Positions 1-8,041 of a stretch of DNA of 64,000 nucleotides are shown here, in pieces. Positions within the stretch are counted from its first letter, which is position 1. The number at the start of each line of letters is the position of its first letter. Source of the stretch: Aliiglaciecola sp. CAU 1673 (GTDB lineage Bacteria > Pseudomonadota > Gammaproteobacteria > Enterobacterales > Alteromonadaceae); contig NZ_JARHUG010000023.1 of the NCBI RefSeq assembly GCF_029223185.1, positions 1 to 64,000 of the forward strand, in the 5' to 3' direction. The notes beneath the pieces were generated by a model, which saw only the letters and a list, made by a program, of their open reading frames with translations, searched no databases and had not been told where the DNA came from. The position numbers and the translations under genes are program-made.

Positions 1-87
1 AAGATAGCAATATCACGCATGGTGTTGATTTCTAGTTGGTTTTTGGCGAAATGAATTAGATCATTTAGCACCATGCGTGTCTATCTT
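1..87. repeat. Inverted repeat at window edge
   Basis: Two nested inverted arms are visible. The outer arms are AAGATAG (1-7) and CTATCTT (81-87), and the inner arms are CACGCATGGTG (14-24) and CACCATGCGTG (69-79), an exact 11-bp match in inverted orientation. About 44 bases lie between the inner arms. The structure starts at base 1, so its true left end may be outside the window. It has no U-tract typical of a terminator. It could be the end of a small mobile repeat (MITE-like) or a folded intergenic element; the sequence alone does not decide. Confidence 0.55.
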
Positions 88-167
88 ATTGAATCTGCTT
101 TGTTTTATGAGGGGATTCGCTAGATCTGGGCGTCCCTGCCCAACTAATCTTAAGTTGACGACTACCA

Positions 168-1313
168 CTAGAAGATAAAGTCGACGCCAAATGTTAACGC
201 CGTAGAGTCCCCGTGGTAATTCCATCCGGTAGGTGCATGACCTTGGTCGACAAATTTGTCTAACTGGATTTTAAAGGCCGCAGTTGGAATAAAGTCATAT
301 CTTAAACCTACGCTTAGCAAATAGTGCTCTTCTAGATCCTCGGTAGGTGGTGTTGCTTTAGTGCGCTCATGATCGGCCTTTGAGTAGCTTATATAAGGTT
401 GGAATTCGTCAATGCTGTACGCCAAGGATATCAGATAAGTCGGGAATTCAGTTCCTCTGACATCGTCATAATCCACAAAATTATAGTCAAACAGAATGGT
501 TAACGGATATAGGTTGATTGTCCCGCCAAATCCGATAAATGACTGTGAAAAATGTCGATTACTTGTCATCGAACCATCGGGAAAGAATATGTCTCTGTCC
601 CTATCGTTGACAAAGTAAACAAATCGAACATCAAAATATTCGCCGGAGACGTTCCAGTTAAAGCCGGTAATGTCTGTCCAGAATTCATCTACGGATGAAG
701 CTCCGGTTCCATATAGTCTCTCATAAAACAACATTTCCTTGTTGTCTTTGGAGTACTCATTGCCATAGAAGAAATTAACCGTGTGGTTGTACTCGCCCCA
801 CACAAAGGTATACAGGGCCTGCACTGCATTAAATTGGGTGACTTGCCACCAGTAAAGGTTTGCAGGTGGTCTGATCCAAGGATAAGCATAACCAACCTCA
901 GAAAACTCCGAGAAGTAGTACATTGGAATATTCCGACGGCCAGCCATAAATGTCCAATCTTCATTGAGCTTATAGGTTAAGTAGAACCAGTCTAAATCCG
1001 GACTGAATTCGTCTACTGCCTTAGAAACGAGCTGTGCGGTAATAGATACATTATCTGAAAGCTTTGTTTTGGCCTGCAAGGCAAAAACGGTTTCAGGTTT
1101 AAAAGAAAAATCATTATTGTACTGACCAACGTCATAGAAGTCGGCAGTAAAAATTTCGTCTCTTCTTTCTCCAATATTTATTGGGTCATCAACGGTTCCA
1201 AAAGTCTTACCGGCAACAATTGAACCATAACCGCTAAATTCAACGTTTACACTGAAGACTTGTGTTGAAAACAGAGAGATAGCCAGGGCAATCAAGTAGA
1301 TATGTTTTTTCAT
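168..1313 (-). CDS. Outer-membrane porin-like beta-barrel protein
   Basis: A 381-residue protein opening with a clear signal peptide (MKKHIYLIALAISLF, cleavage near STQVFS) and closing with the aromatic GVDFIF end typical of outer-membrane barrels. Between lie alternating aromatic strands (for example YLTYKL, FMAGRR, LYTFVWG, LFDYNFV). I choose the ATG at 1313 because GAGGAAAA lies just upstream; the longer reading frame from 1340 would run into the end of the preceding gene. It sits 10 bp downstream of a PstS-like binding protein on the same strand, so the two probably form an operon for uptake or sensing of an anion such as phosphate. The specific solute is inference. The coding sequence looks more AT-rich than the genes to its right. 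Confidence 0.75.
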   Translation of the reverse strand: MKKHIYLIALAISLFSTQVFSVNVEFSGYGSIVAGKTFGTVDDPINIGERRDEIFTADFYDVGQYNNDFSFKPETVFALQAKTKLSDNVSITAQLVSKAVDEFSPDLDWFYLTYKLNEDWTFMAGRRNIPMYYFSEFSEVGYAYPWIRPPANLYWWQVTQFNAVQALYTFVWGEYNHTVNFFYGNEYSKDNKEMLFYERLYGTGASSVDEFWTDITGFNWNVSGEYFDVRFVYFVNDRDRDIFFPDGSMTSNRHFSQSFIGFGGTINLYPLTILFDYNFVDYDDVRGTEFPTYLISLAYSIDEFQPYISYSKADHERTKATPPTEDLEEHYLLSVGLRYDFIPTAAFKIQLDKFVDQGHAPTGWNYHGDSTALTFGVDFIF

Positions 1314-1323
1314 AGTCTTTTCC

Positions 1324-1764
1324 TCAATAAGTTGCCACAACTTTCACGGTTGAATTTACCGAAGAAGCATCGACATAACTTATTGCTCCTTCATTTTGTG
1401 CGACCGTAGAAATGATTTCTGCATCGTTAGCAAGCTCTTGAGGCATGGTTCCCTTACCCGTAAAAACCAGCTTTGCCCAATAGGCATTTACCTGGCTGCT
1501 ATTGCGACCGATAACTTTTTCGTTAAAGCTGTCCCTGGTAGGGGACTCCTTTAATCCATTAATCGGAATGGCAACTTTTCCGTCGTCATATTTATTGCGT
1601 TTTCCCATAAAGATCCCTTCTATGGCTGCCTTGTCGATAGCATTTGCATTGGATGGATGGACAATAACCGCAATTTCCGCACTTGCCATAAAGGACACGA
1701 AAGCGGTTACTCCGATTAGAGCTTTTATTACAGGGCTTTTAAAGCCAAGGGGTACTTTCTTCAT
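1324..1764 (-). CDS. PstS-like periplasmic phosphate-binding domain protein
   Basis: A 146-residue exported protein: hydrophobic leader (residues 13-29, ending FMASA) followed by a compact PBP-like fold of the type found in PstS-family proteins. Family hallmarks visible are VHPSNANAIDKAAIEGIFMGKRNKYDDG, a core of which marks the small one-domain binding proteins, then RDSFNEKVIGRN and GAISYVDASS, where full PstS proteins contact phosphate. It is about half the length of PstS. Start at 1764 is preceded by AGGAGTCCAAG. No PstCAB permease or ATPase is nearby; its only operon partner is the porin-like gene downstream. Role is probably substrate capture or signalling rather than ABC transport; this is inference. 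Confidence 0.75.
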   Translation of the reverse strand: MKKVPLGFKSPVIKALIGVTAFVSFMASAEIAVIVHPSNANAIDKAAIEGIFMGKRNKYDDGKVAIPINGLKESPTRDSFNEKVIGRNSSQVNAYWAKLVFTGKGTMPQELANDAEIISTVAQNEGAISYVDASSVNSTVKVVATY

Positions 1765-2070
1765 CTTGGACTCCTAGTTTCATATGTAAGTGTGCTCGTT
1801 CATTACTGCAAACTAAGAATAAGCAAAAAGTTCTTTTCGGGAATTATCACTACTACCGTATAGCTCTCCTCTTGGGGTTGGGTGGATGGTAAGTAACAAC
1901 AAACATTTCAATTAAGGTAGTTGACGGTCGTCATCTACTCCTGACCGAAATATAGACACACATTATGAGAAATGTAGGAGAGAAAATTTGCTTTGTGAAA
2001 ATATTGTCAAAAAATAAACAGGGCCCAGCAGGGTAGGCCAAAGCCCTGGTTTCAAGCGAAGGGACTTAAG
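1765..2070. other. AT-rich intergenic region, no gene seen
   Basis: This 306-bp gap separates gabD from the PstS-like gene, both leftward. Its right end carries the hairpin terminator of gabD; the rest is AT-rich and presumably carries the promoter of the PstS-like/porin operon. I found no convincing ORF, tRNA or clear -35/-10 pair. No good Pho-box-like pair of CTGTCAT repeats was seen. Confidence 0.5.
2008..2048 (-). terminator. Rho-independent terminator of gabD
   Basis: Read on the minus strand, the arms CAGGGC and GCCCTG (plus-strand 2043-2048 and 2019-2024) form a stem and are followed by a run of T residues broken by one A (plus-strand A-run at about 2009-2018). It lies directly after the gabD stop codon. 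Confidence 0.6.
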
Positions 2071-3522
2071 TTAGATCCCCCCCATACACAAATACTTAAT
2101 TTCCATATAATCATCCAGACCGTATTTGGAGCCTTCGCGGCCAAAGCCGGATTGTTTCATACCGCCAAAGGGCGCGGCCGGGTTGGAGATGGCGCCTTCG
2201 TTAATGCCCACCATGCCGTAGTCCAGGCCTTCGGCAACCCTCCATACCCGGCCGATATCACGTGCATAGAAATAGGCGGCCAGGCCAAATTCAGTGTCAT
2301 TGGCAAGCTGGATGGCTTCTTTCTCGGTAACAAAAGGGATCATGGGCACCACAGGGCCAAAGATCTCTTCCTGGGCGATGGGCATATGGTTGCTGACCAA
2401 TCCCAGAAGAGTTGGCTCGAAAAACAGTTTGCCCATATCTGTGGACTTGCCGCCAATTAATATTCTGGCTCCCTGGCTGACCGATTCATTGATCAGTTCC
2501 TGTACCTTATCCACTGCCGATTCGGAAATCAGCGGGCCAATGGTGACACCTTCATCCAGGCCATTACCTACTTTAAGTTCTTTAATGGCTGATGTGAGTT
2601 TTTCACTGAATTCGGGATACACCCCTTGCTGCACAAAAATACGGTTGGCACAGACGCAGGTTTGCCCGGCGTTACGGAATTTACTGGCAATCAGGCCTTT
2701 TACGGCCGCATCCAGGTCGGCATCGTCAAACACAATAAAGGGCGCATTACCGCCAAGCTCCATACTGACCTTCTTCACACCGCCGGCGCATTGGGCAATC
2801 AGTGCTTTGCCCACGCCGGTAGAGCCGGTGAAGGTAAATTTGCGCACCAAGGGATGCTCGGTCAGCACCTTGCCTATGGCTTTGGCATCTTTGCCGGTAA
2901 CCACGTTAAACACCCCGGGTGGAATACCTGCTCGACGGGCCAGCTCAGCCATGGCCAGCGCCGAAAGTGGGGTCTCGGAAGCGGGTTTAACCACGAAAGT
3001 GCAGCCCGCGGCCAGAGCGGCTGCCGCTTTACGGGCAATCATGGCATTGGGAAAATTCCAGGGCGTAATGGCGGTGACTACGCCGACTGGCTGTTTGATC
3101 ACTACCAAACGTTTGTCGTTACTTGGGCCTGGGATGGTATCCCCGTATATGCGCTTGGCTTCTTCGGCAAACCATTGCACAAAGCCTGCTCCATAGGCCA
3201 CTTCGCCTTTAGCTTCGGCCAATGGCTTGCCCTGCTCCTGAGTGAGGATGAGCCCTAAGTCCTCTTGATGATTCATCATCAGCTTGTACCAAGCATACAA
3301 GAGATTGGCACGTTCGGCGGCGGGTTTGGCAGCCCATTCAGGAAAGGCACGGTGGGCAGCATCAACAGCCATTTTTACTTCTTCAGCAGAGCACTCGCTG
3401 ACATCGGCCAGCACCTTACCATTGGCAGGATTACGCACCGAAAAGCGCTTGTCTCGATTAAGCCATTGCCCATCGACAAAGGCATCAACCTTGGCCAGGG
3501 TAGGATCCATTAATCCCAACAT
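2071..3522 (-). CDS. gabD: NAD(P)-dependent succinate-semialdehyde dehydrogenase
   Basis: A 483-residue aldehyde dehydrogenase, the same length as E. coli GabD and very close to it along its whole length (QEQGKPLAEAKGE, AITPWNFP, SKFRNAGQTCVCANR, GREGSKYG). It oxidises succinate semialdehyde to succinate, the last step of GABA catabolism, in the cytoplasm. Visible catalytic residues are the general base E256 in ELGGNAPF and the nucleophile C289, with the neighbouring C291 forming the CVC pair that acts as a redox switch in GabD. The ATG at 3522 follows GAGGGGGACAAG; an in-frame ATG four codons on is a weaker alternative. No GABA transaminase (gabT) lies in the window, so it appears to be a single-gene unit with its own terminator. 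Confidence 0.93.
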   Translation of the reverse strand: MLGLMDPTLAKVDAFVDGQWLNRDKRFSVRNPANGKVLADVSECSAEEVKMAVDAAHRAFPEWAAKPAAERANLLYAWYKLMMNHQEDLGLILTQEQGKPLAEAKGEVAYGAGFVQWFAEEAKRIYGDTIPGPSNDKRLVVIKQPVGVVTAITPWNFPNAMIARKAAAALAAGCTFVVKPASETPLSALAMAELARRAGIPPGVFNVVTGKDAKAIGKVLTEHPLVRKFTFTGSTGVGKALIAQCAGGVKKVSMELGGNAPFIVFDDADLDAAVKGLIASKFRNAGQTCVCANRIFVQQGVYPEFSEKLTSAIKELKVGNGLDEGVTIGPLISESAVDKVQELINESVSQGARILIGGKSTDMGKLFFEPTLLGLVSNHMPIAQEEIFGPVVPMIPFVTEKEAIQLANDTEFGLAAYFYARDIGRVWRVAEGLDYGMVGINEGAISNPAAPFGGMKQSGFGREGSKYGLDDYMEIKYLCMGGI

Positions 3523-3638
3523 CTTGTCCCCCTCTACCAGCTGTTTGGCTGGCCGTTAAAAAAGGCCCTGATGGATTTTGTGATTGTCACCAGGTGCAAT
3601 ATTGCTCTTTTCGACACCCCAACTAAGGATAGTGTCCA

Positions 3639-4313
3639 CTACCTGTCAACACTGTCAGCTGCGGCGACCACCTTAGCCAGGGATTTCTCCAAATCCGGTA
3701 GCAAGGCCATATGTTTGACATGTAGATAATGATAGACGACTTGTGTTTCTAACGGAGGCTGGGCGATTTGAATACTGCCCAACTGGGGATCATGTCTGTC
3801 TGCGATAACGAATAATCCATAGCTCAGCCGACCATTGGCAAGCATGGCCATTATTTGCTGTAGGTCCTTCATGTCTAAGGTTTTGGCCCGATGTTCTTTC
3901 ATGATCACATCGGCATGGTTATTACCTGAAGGCACGGCCACCGTGGTAGCGGGATCCTCAAGTACCTGATTATCACAAGCGGCCTGCGGCGAACAAATAA
4001 GGTGGATGGAGATCTTCAGCAACGGCACCTTTACCTTAATCATATTGGGCAAGTCGGCTGCAATGGGACCCACCCGCGCGGCTAATCCATCTACCTCTCC
4101 ACGGATGGCCATTAGCCGTCCACGTTCAAATGGCATAGGTTCGAATTGCAGCTGCAAGCCCAATTCTGCGTATGCGTCCTTTAATAACTGATTCAGGAAT
4201 GACGCAGTGGGATGCTCAATGTAGCTGATAAGCAAGGGAGACGGTTGTTTGGCGATGACACAAGACGTAAAGCCAGCCATCAGCAACAGCCTCAAGTATG
4301 GTGTATGTATCAC
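3639..4313 (-). CDS. Periplasmic solute-binding-like protein (SBP_bac_3 type)
   Basis: A 224-residue protein with an N-terminal hydrophobic leader (LRLLLMAGFTSCVIA) and a family-3 solute-binding fold: ISYIEHPTASFLNQLLKDAYAELG, then PFERGRLMAIRGEVDGLAAR, a typical motif of the small transporter-free proteins of this group in marine gammaproteobacteria. The start is GTG at 4313, read from TAGTG, in which the last base of the upstream stop codon is the first base of this start, so translation is probably coupled to the YiiX-like gene. No ABC permease is linked. It may be a periplasmic sensor or an orphan binding protein; ligand unknown. Confidence 0.7.
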   Translation of the reverse strand: MIHTPYLRLLLMAGFTSCVIAKQPSPLLISYIEHPTASFLNQLLKDAYAELGLQLQFEPMPFERGRLMAIRGEVDGLAARVGPIAADLPNMIKVKVPLLKISIHLICSPQAACDNQVLEDPATTVAVPSGNNHADVIMKEHRAKTLDMKDLQQIMAMLANGRLSYGLFVIADRHDPQLGSIQIAQPPLETQVVYHYLHVKHMALLPDLEKSLAKVVAAADSVDR

Positions 4314-4897
4314 TATCTCAGCCTACCCACCCGCTCAAGCAAGGGAGATTTGGCGATACTGCCTGGCGACGTAAAGTGATGGGGCTGCAGAATATCCAAA
4401 TCCAGGTCACCGGCATTATAAATGGCCGATACGTATTCTGAGCAAAAGTAGCTGGAGGCAATATCATGGGGTTGCCAGCCGCGCCTTTTTTTCAAGGTAC
4501 CGGTGACCAACTTGAAGAAGAAGGGGAAGAGGCGCCAGGTAGCGTACTTCTTACCTAGTTGTTTTAAGGCAAAGTACAGCATCTCTTGTCGCTTTTCGGC
4601 GCTTAACTCGGTGCTTTCTTGCAAACGAAAGTAGTCGATACCGCCCGGATAATGCTCCAGGTTTTTGGAGATGGGGCTGACAACGACGCCTGGGGCCGTG
4701 GCTTCCAATACCATTAATCTGTCTCCCCACCAGGCAACGATACCGGCATGGGAGTAGTCGGTTTTACAGGCCCAACGGATTAAGCGCGAAAACGCACTGG
4801 CCCCTTTGAACAACAATATATCGCCATTTTTCATCTGCCCACGGAGCTGTTGGTAGTCCAATAAACTGTCGGACTCTGAGGCGGTTTCTGCGTTCAT
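4313..4897 (-). CDS. YiiX/YaeF-like permuted papain-fold (NlpC/P60-related) protein
   Basis: A 194-residue protein with the circularly permuted papain-like arrangement of the YaeF/YiiX group: GDILLFKG near residue 25, histidine in DYSHAGIVAWWGD, and a late cysteine in YFCSEYVSAIYNAGD. In this family the His-Cys pair forms the active site of amidase or acyl-hydrolase reactions on cell-envelope substrates. It has no signal peptide, so it may act in the cytoplasm or on membrane lipids. It is the first gene of a two-gene unit whose second gene overlaps it by one base. AGGAACAG lies about 14 bases upstream of the ATG. Substrate unknown. Confidence 0.75.
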   Translation of the reverse strand: MNAETASESDSLLDYQQLRGQMKNGDILLFKGASAFSRLIRWACKTDYSHAGIVAWWGDRLMVLEATAPGVVVSPISKNLEHYPGGIDYFRLQESTELSAEKRQEMLYFALKQLGKKYATWRLFPFFFKLVTGTLKKRRGWQPHDIASSYFCSEYVSAIYNAGDLDLDILQPHHFTSPGSIAKSPLLERVGRLR

Positions 4898-5101
4898 TTT
4901 GTGTGCTGTTCCTATCCCTTTGCTGTGCTGCTAATTATTTAAGCAGTATTTCAAAAATAACGAAAAGACAATTGCTTAGGACACCAATGCAATAAACCTC
5001 AAGCCTGGTATTTCAACAAGCCTTGGCAAAATCCCGGCTTTCTTGCTATGTTCCGGGCAAAAACGAGCAAGGAGCAGGGCCAAGGCCCGCGAAAATCATC
5101 T

Positions 5102-6004
5102 ATGGCCATTTATAATCTCGGTTCCATTAACTGGGACCATTGCTATTCCGTCCCTCATTTCGTGCGCCCTGGTGAAACGCTGTCGTCCAGGGATTATCAA
5201 CGCTTTCTGGGTGGTAAAGGCGCCAATCAATCAGTTGCAGCTGTGCGCGCAGGTGCCTGGGTGCACCATATCGGCGCAGTTGCCGAAGACGATGTGCAGG
5301 TCAGGAGTTTGATTGCCGAATATCAGGTTGCGCCTGACGGTTTGATGTTGATACCCGGGCAGGCCACTGGCCATGCTATTATCCAAATCAATGCCGAGGG
5401 CGAGAACGCCATTATTCTGTTCCCGGGCTGTAACCGTTTGCTGACCATGGAATGGATCGAACAGCAGTTTGGCGAGGCCAACTCCCATGATTGGCTGCTG
5501 CTGCAAAATGAGACTAATCTGGTGCAAGAGTCCGCCACAGTGGCCAAAGCCAGAGGCATGCAGGTGGCCTTTAATCCAGCCCCGATGGACAAAGATCTGA
5601 CCCTGGACATGCTCGATTACCTGGATTTGCTGATCGTTAATGAGGTGGAGTTAAGCGATCTTGCCGGTGTAGATGATCCCGAACGAGCCCTTGCCATGCT
5701 TAAACAAAAGGCGCCTAATCTGTCGCTTTTGATCACTCTGGGCGCCAAAGGGGCGCGCTATGAAGATCAAAAAACCTCGGCTCGCGTGGACGCCTTTAAG
5801 GTAGACGCGGTCGATACCACAGCTGCTGGCGATACTTTTATCGGTTACTTTTTGGCATCGCGCGCCGCCGCGCTGTCGGTTGAAGAATCTATGACCCGCG
5901 CCGCCGCTGCGTCCGCCATTTGCGTGACCCGGCAGGGCGCTATTCCCTCCATTCCGACCCTGTTGGAAGTAGAGGCTTTTATCAAGAACAGGAAGAATGC
6001 ATGA
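5102..6004 (+). CDS. rbsK: Ribokinase (PfkB family)
   Basis: A 300-residue PfkB-family sugar kinase that phosphorylates ribose to ribose 5-phosphate in the cytoplasm. Seen: the N-terminal substrate motif FLGGKGANQSVAAVRAG, the NEVELSDLAG segment, and the C-terminal DTTAAGDTFIGYF motif, whose last Asp is the catalytic base and whose GAGD-like turn forms the anion hole. The start is set at the ATG of MAIYNLGS at 5102; upstream in-frame codons do not resemble the family, although the Shine-Dalgarno here is weak. The last four bases overlap the start of the nucleoside hydrolase gene (ATGA), so ribose released from nucleosides can be trapped by this kinase. Other PfkB substrates cannot be excluded. 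Confidence 0.85.
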   Translation: MAIYNLGSINWDHCYSVPHFVRPGETLSSRDYQRFLGGKGANQSVAAVRAGAWVHHIGAVAEDDVQVRSLIAEYQVAPDGLMLIPGQATGHAIIQINAEGENAIILFPGCNRLLTMEWIEQQFGEANSHDWLLLQNETNLVQESATVAKARGMQVAFNPAPMDKDLTLDMLDYLDLLIVNEVELSDLAGVDDPERALAMLKQKAPNLSLLITLGAKGARYEDQKTSARVDAFKVDAVDTTAAGDTFIGYFLASRAAALSVEESMTRAAAASAICVTRQGAIPSIPTLLEVEAFIKNRKNA

Positions 6005-6954
6005 AAACCAAGATCATTATCGATACGGATCCCGGTGTTGATGACGCCCTGGCCATCGTGATGGCCTTTAACAGTCCGGAGCTGGAAGTGCTGGGACTGA
6101 CCACCGTATTTGGCAACGTGTCGGTAGAGCAAGCCGCCACCAATGCTTTAAGCCTGGTGGAATTATCCGGTGTTGATGTGCCAGTGTATAAAGGCGAAGC
6201 AGTGCCAGTTTCCCGCACCCCTGCGCCTTATGCTGATTTTGTGCATGGCGATGATGGTTTTGGCAATATCAATTGGCCGGCGCCTAAAGGTAAATTACAG
6301 GATCAGGATGCGGTCAGTTTTATTATTGAACAGGTACGCAAGTACCCCGGCGAAGTCACACTGATCCCCTTGGGGCCCTTGACCAACATTGCCAGAGCAT
6401 TGGAGCAGGCACCGGACATTGCCGAGAAAGTCAAAGAGGTGGTGCTGATGGGTGGCGCTACCTATGTACCGGGCAATGTGACCCCGGTTGCCGAAGCCAA
6501 TATCATCGGTGACCCCCATGCCGCTGACAAAGTGATGACTGCCAAGTGGCCTCTGGTGATGATTGGACTGGATGTGACCAGCAAAGTGCTGCTGACCCAT
6601 GAGGCCATGGATCGCATCGCCGGCAGTAATACCGAGCAGTGCAAGTTCCTTAAGAAGGCCTCGGATTTCTATATCGAATTTTACCGTCAGACAGTGGGGA
6701 TCTCCGGCTGTATGGTGCATGATCCCTCTTGTATCGCTTATGTGCTGGATCCTAGTCTGTTTAAAACCCAATCCGGCCGGTTGCGCGTAGTGACCGAAGG
6801 CATCACCATGGGTCAAACCACCTTTGCGCCCGGCACCCGCAAGTATGCCTACCCGGGTTGGGAGGATCTGCCCATGCAGAAAGTCTGTTTAGAGGTAGAC
6901 GGTGACAGGTTGTTAGCCATGCTCGAGAAGCGGCTGACCACGCCATTGCACTAA
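6001..6954 (+). CDS. Inosine-uridine-preferring nucleoside hydrolase
   Basis: A 317-residue nucleoside hydrolase that splits ribonucleosides into base and ribose. The calcium-binding family signature DTDPGVDDA is at residues 8-16, followed by LTTVFGNV, VLMGG near 150 and a C-terminal MVHDPSCIAYVLDP segment that supplies the active-site His and Asp. The ATG at 6001 overlaps the ribokinase stop as ATGA, so the two are translationally coupled: hydrolase makes ribose, kinase phosphorylates it. Base preference cannot be told from sequence. A transporter for nucleosides is not adjacent. Confidence 0.88.
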   Translation: MKTKIIIDTDPGVDDALAIVMAFNSPELEVLGLTTVFGNVSVEQAATNALSLVELSGVDVPVYKGEAVPVSRTPAPYADFVHGDDGFGNINWPAPKGKLQDQDAVSFIIEQVRKYPGEVTLIPLGPLTNIARALEQAPDIAEKVKEVVLMGGATYVPGNVTPVAEANIIGDPHAADKVMTAKWPLVMIGLDVTSKVLLTHEAMDRIAGSNTEQCKFLKKASDFYIEFYRQTVGISGCMVHDPSCIAYVLDPSLFKTQSGRLRVVTEGITMGQTTFAPGTRKYAYPGWEDLPMQKVCLEVDGDRLLAMLEKRLTTPLH

Positions 6955-6980
6955 GAGATTAAAAAAGGGCGGCTAAGGCT

Positions 6981-7868
6981 TTATGCCTGCTTGCGCTGCT
7001 CACGGCGCCATTGTCGTAAGAACCTGGCGCCCTCCCTTTTGCCCATCAGGTAGTCGTGACTGAGCATCTGACTGGTGGAACCCAACACCATGCTTTTTAA
7101 ATCTTCTGTGGGCGCGATTTCCCATACCCGAACCCCTTCAGGTGGGTGGCGGATAAACTCCAGCGCCTGAGCATAACGCTCCTGATAAAGCAGATACATT
7201 TCCAGCATGCGCTGGGATTGTTTGACCCGTCTGAGGATGGGTTTAAGTCTGTCCAACATCGGTGATTGGCCATCAAAATCAGGGGGAACAGTGCGGATCA
7301 CTACAATATCCCTGGCACCCTGTTCGTAAGCCCAGCGCACCGGAATAGGATCGGCTACACCGCCGTCAATCAATCTGTGTCCATCCAAGACCACGCCAGG
7401 CTTATATAAAAACGGAATGGCACTGGAGGCTTTTAAATGAGGGAACAAGTTGCTGCCATAAGTATGCAGATAATGTGCTTTCAGGCTTTCGGCATCGGTT
7501 GCAACTGAATAAAAGTTAGACTCGGGGGTCAGATCTGCCGGGTCCGTAGGAAACTTAAAGTCATCATCATGTTCAACCTGGTGAAAGTACCAGTCCAGGT
7601 CGATCAAATTGCCACCCATAAAAAACTTTGCCGGTTGGAAAAATTGTTGGGTGGTGGTGAGTTCGGCAATAGCAGAATGGGCGTAGCGGCTGGCCCGGGC
7701 GCAATAGGCAGCCAGATTTTGTGCGCCTGCCGACACGCCGACCTTGAGACCAAAGGGCCAAAACTGGTGTTTCAGGAAAATATCCAATACACCTGCAGTA
7801 AAAATCCCTTTCTGACCGCCGCCTTCTGCCACCAGAGCAAAACCATTGTGCTGATGAACTACTGACAT
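6981..7868 (-). CDS. Patatin-like phospholipase (YjjU/RssA type)
   Basis: A 295-residue bacterial patatin. Landmarks: the oxyanion loop EGGGQKGIF (15-23), the nucleophile elbow GVSAG with Ser46, and the catalytic Asp168 in LIDGGVADP, giving the Ser-Asp dyad of acyl hydrolases. There is no signal peptide or membrane helix, so it is likely cytosolic or peripheral. Size and the C-terminal basic tail match the E. coli YjjU group. It converges with the nucleoside hydrolase gene (26 bp gap, no clear hairpin) and diverges from the M20 peptidase gene. Lipid substrate unknown. Confidence 0.85.
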   Translation of the reverse strand: MSVVHQHNGFALVAEGGGQKGIFTAGVLDIFLKHQFWPFGLKVGVSAGAQNLAAYCARASRYAHSAIAELTTTQQFFQPAKFFMGGNLIDLDWYFHQVEHDDDFKFPTDPADLTPESNFYSVATDAESLKAHYLHTYGSNLFPHLKASSAIPFLYKPGVVLDGHRLIDGGVADPIPVRWAYEQGARDIVVIRTVPPDFDGQSPMLDRLKPILRRVKQSQRMLEMYLLYQERYAQALEFIRHPPEGVRVWEIAPTEDLKSMVLGSTSQMLSHDYLMGKREGARFLRQWRREQRKQA

Positions 7869-8041
7869 GAGGCCCCCGATGTTTGTGCCACTGACTCTCC
7901 ACTCATCTAATGGGATGGTTATGTTAAGTTTTAGGGCGTCTCAGATCAGATTCAAGGGCTGATACAAAAGAAATGCGACTTTGGTTGCGCTTGACTCTGA
8001 CAGGTTAATCCCTAAAGTGAAATTTTACCCCGGAGAATCAA

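Noticed and set aside
2294-3258. Long plus-strand frames opposite gabD
   Set aside because: They lie wholly inside the well-matched gabD gene, have no family resemblance and no ribosome site; frame shadows.
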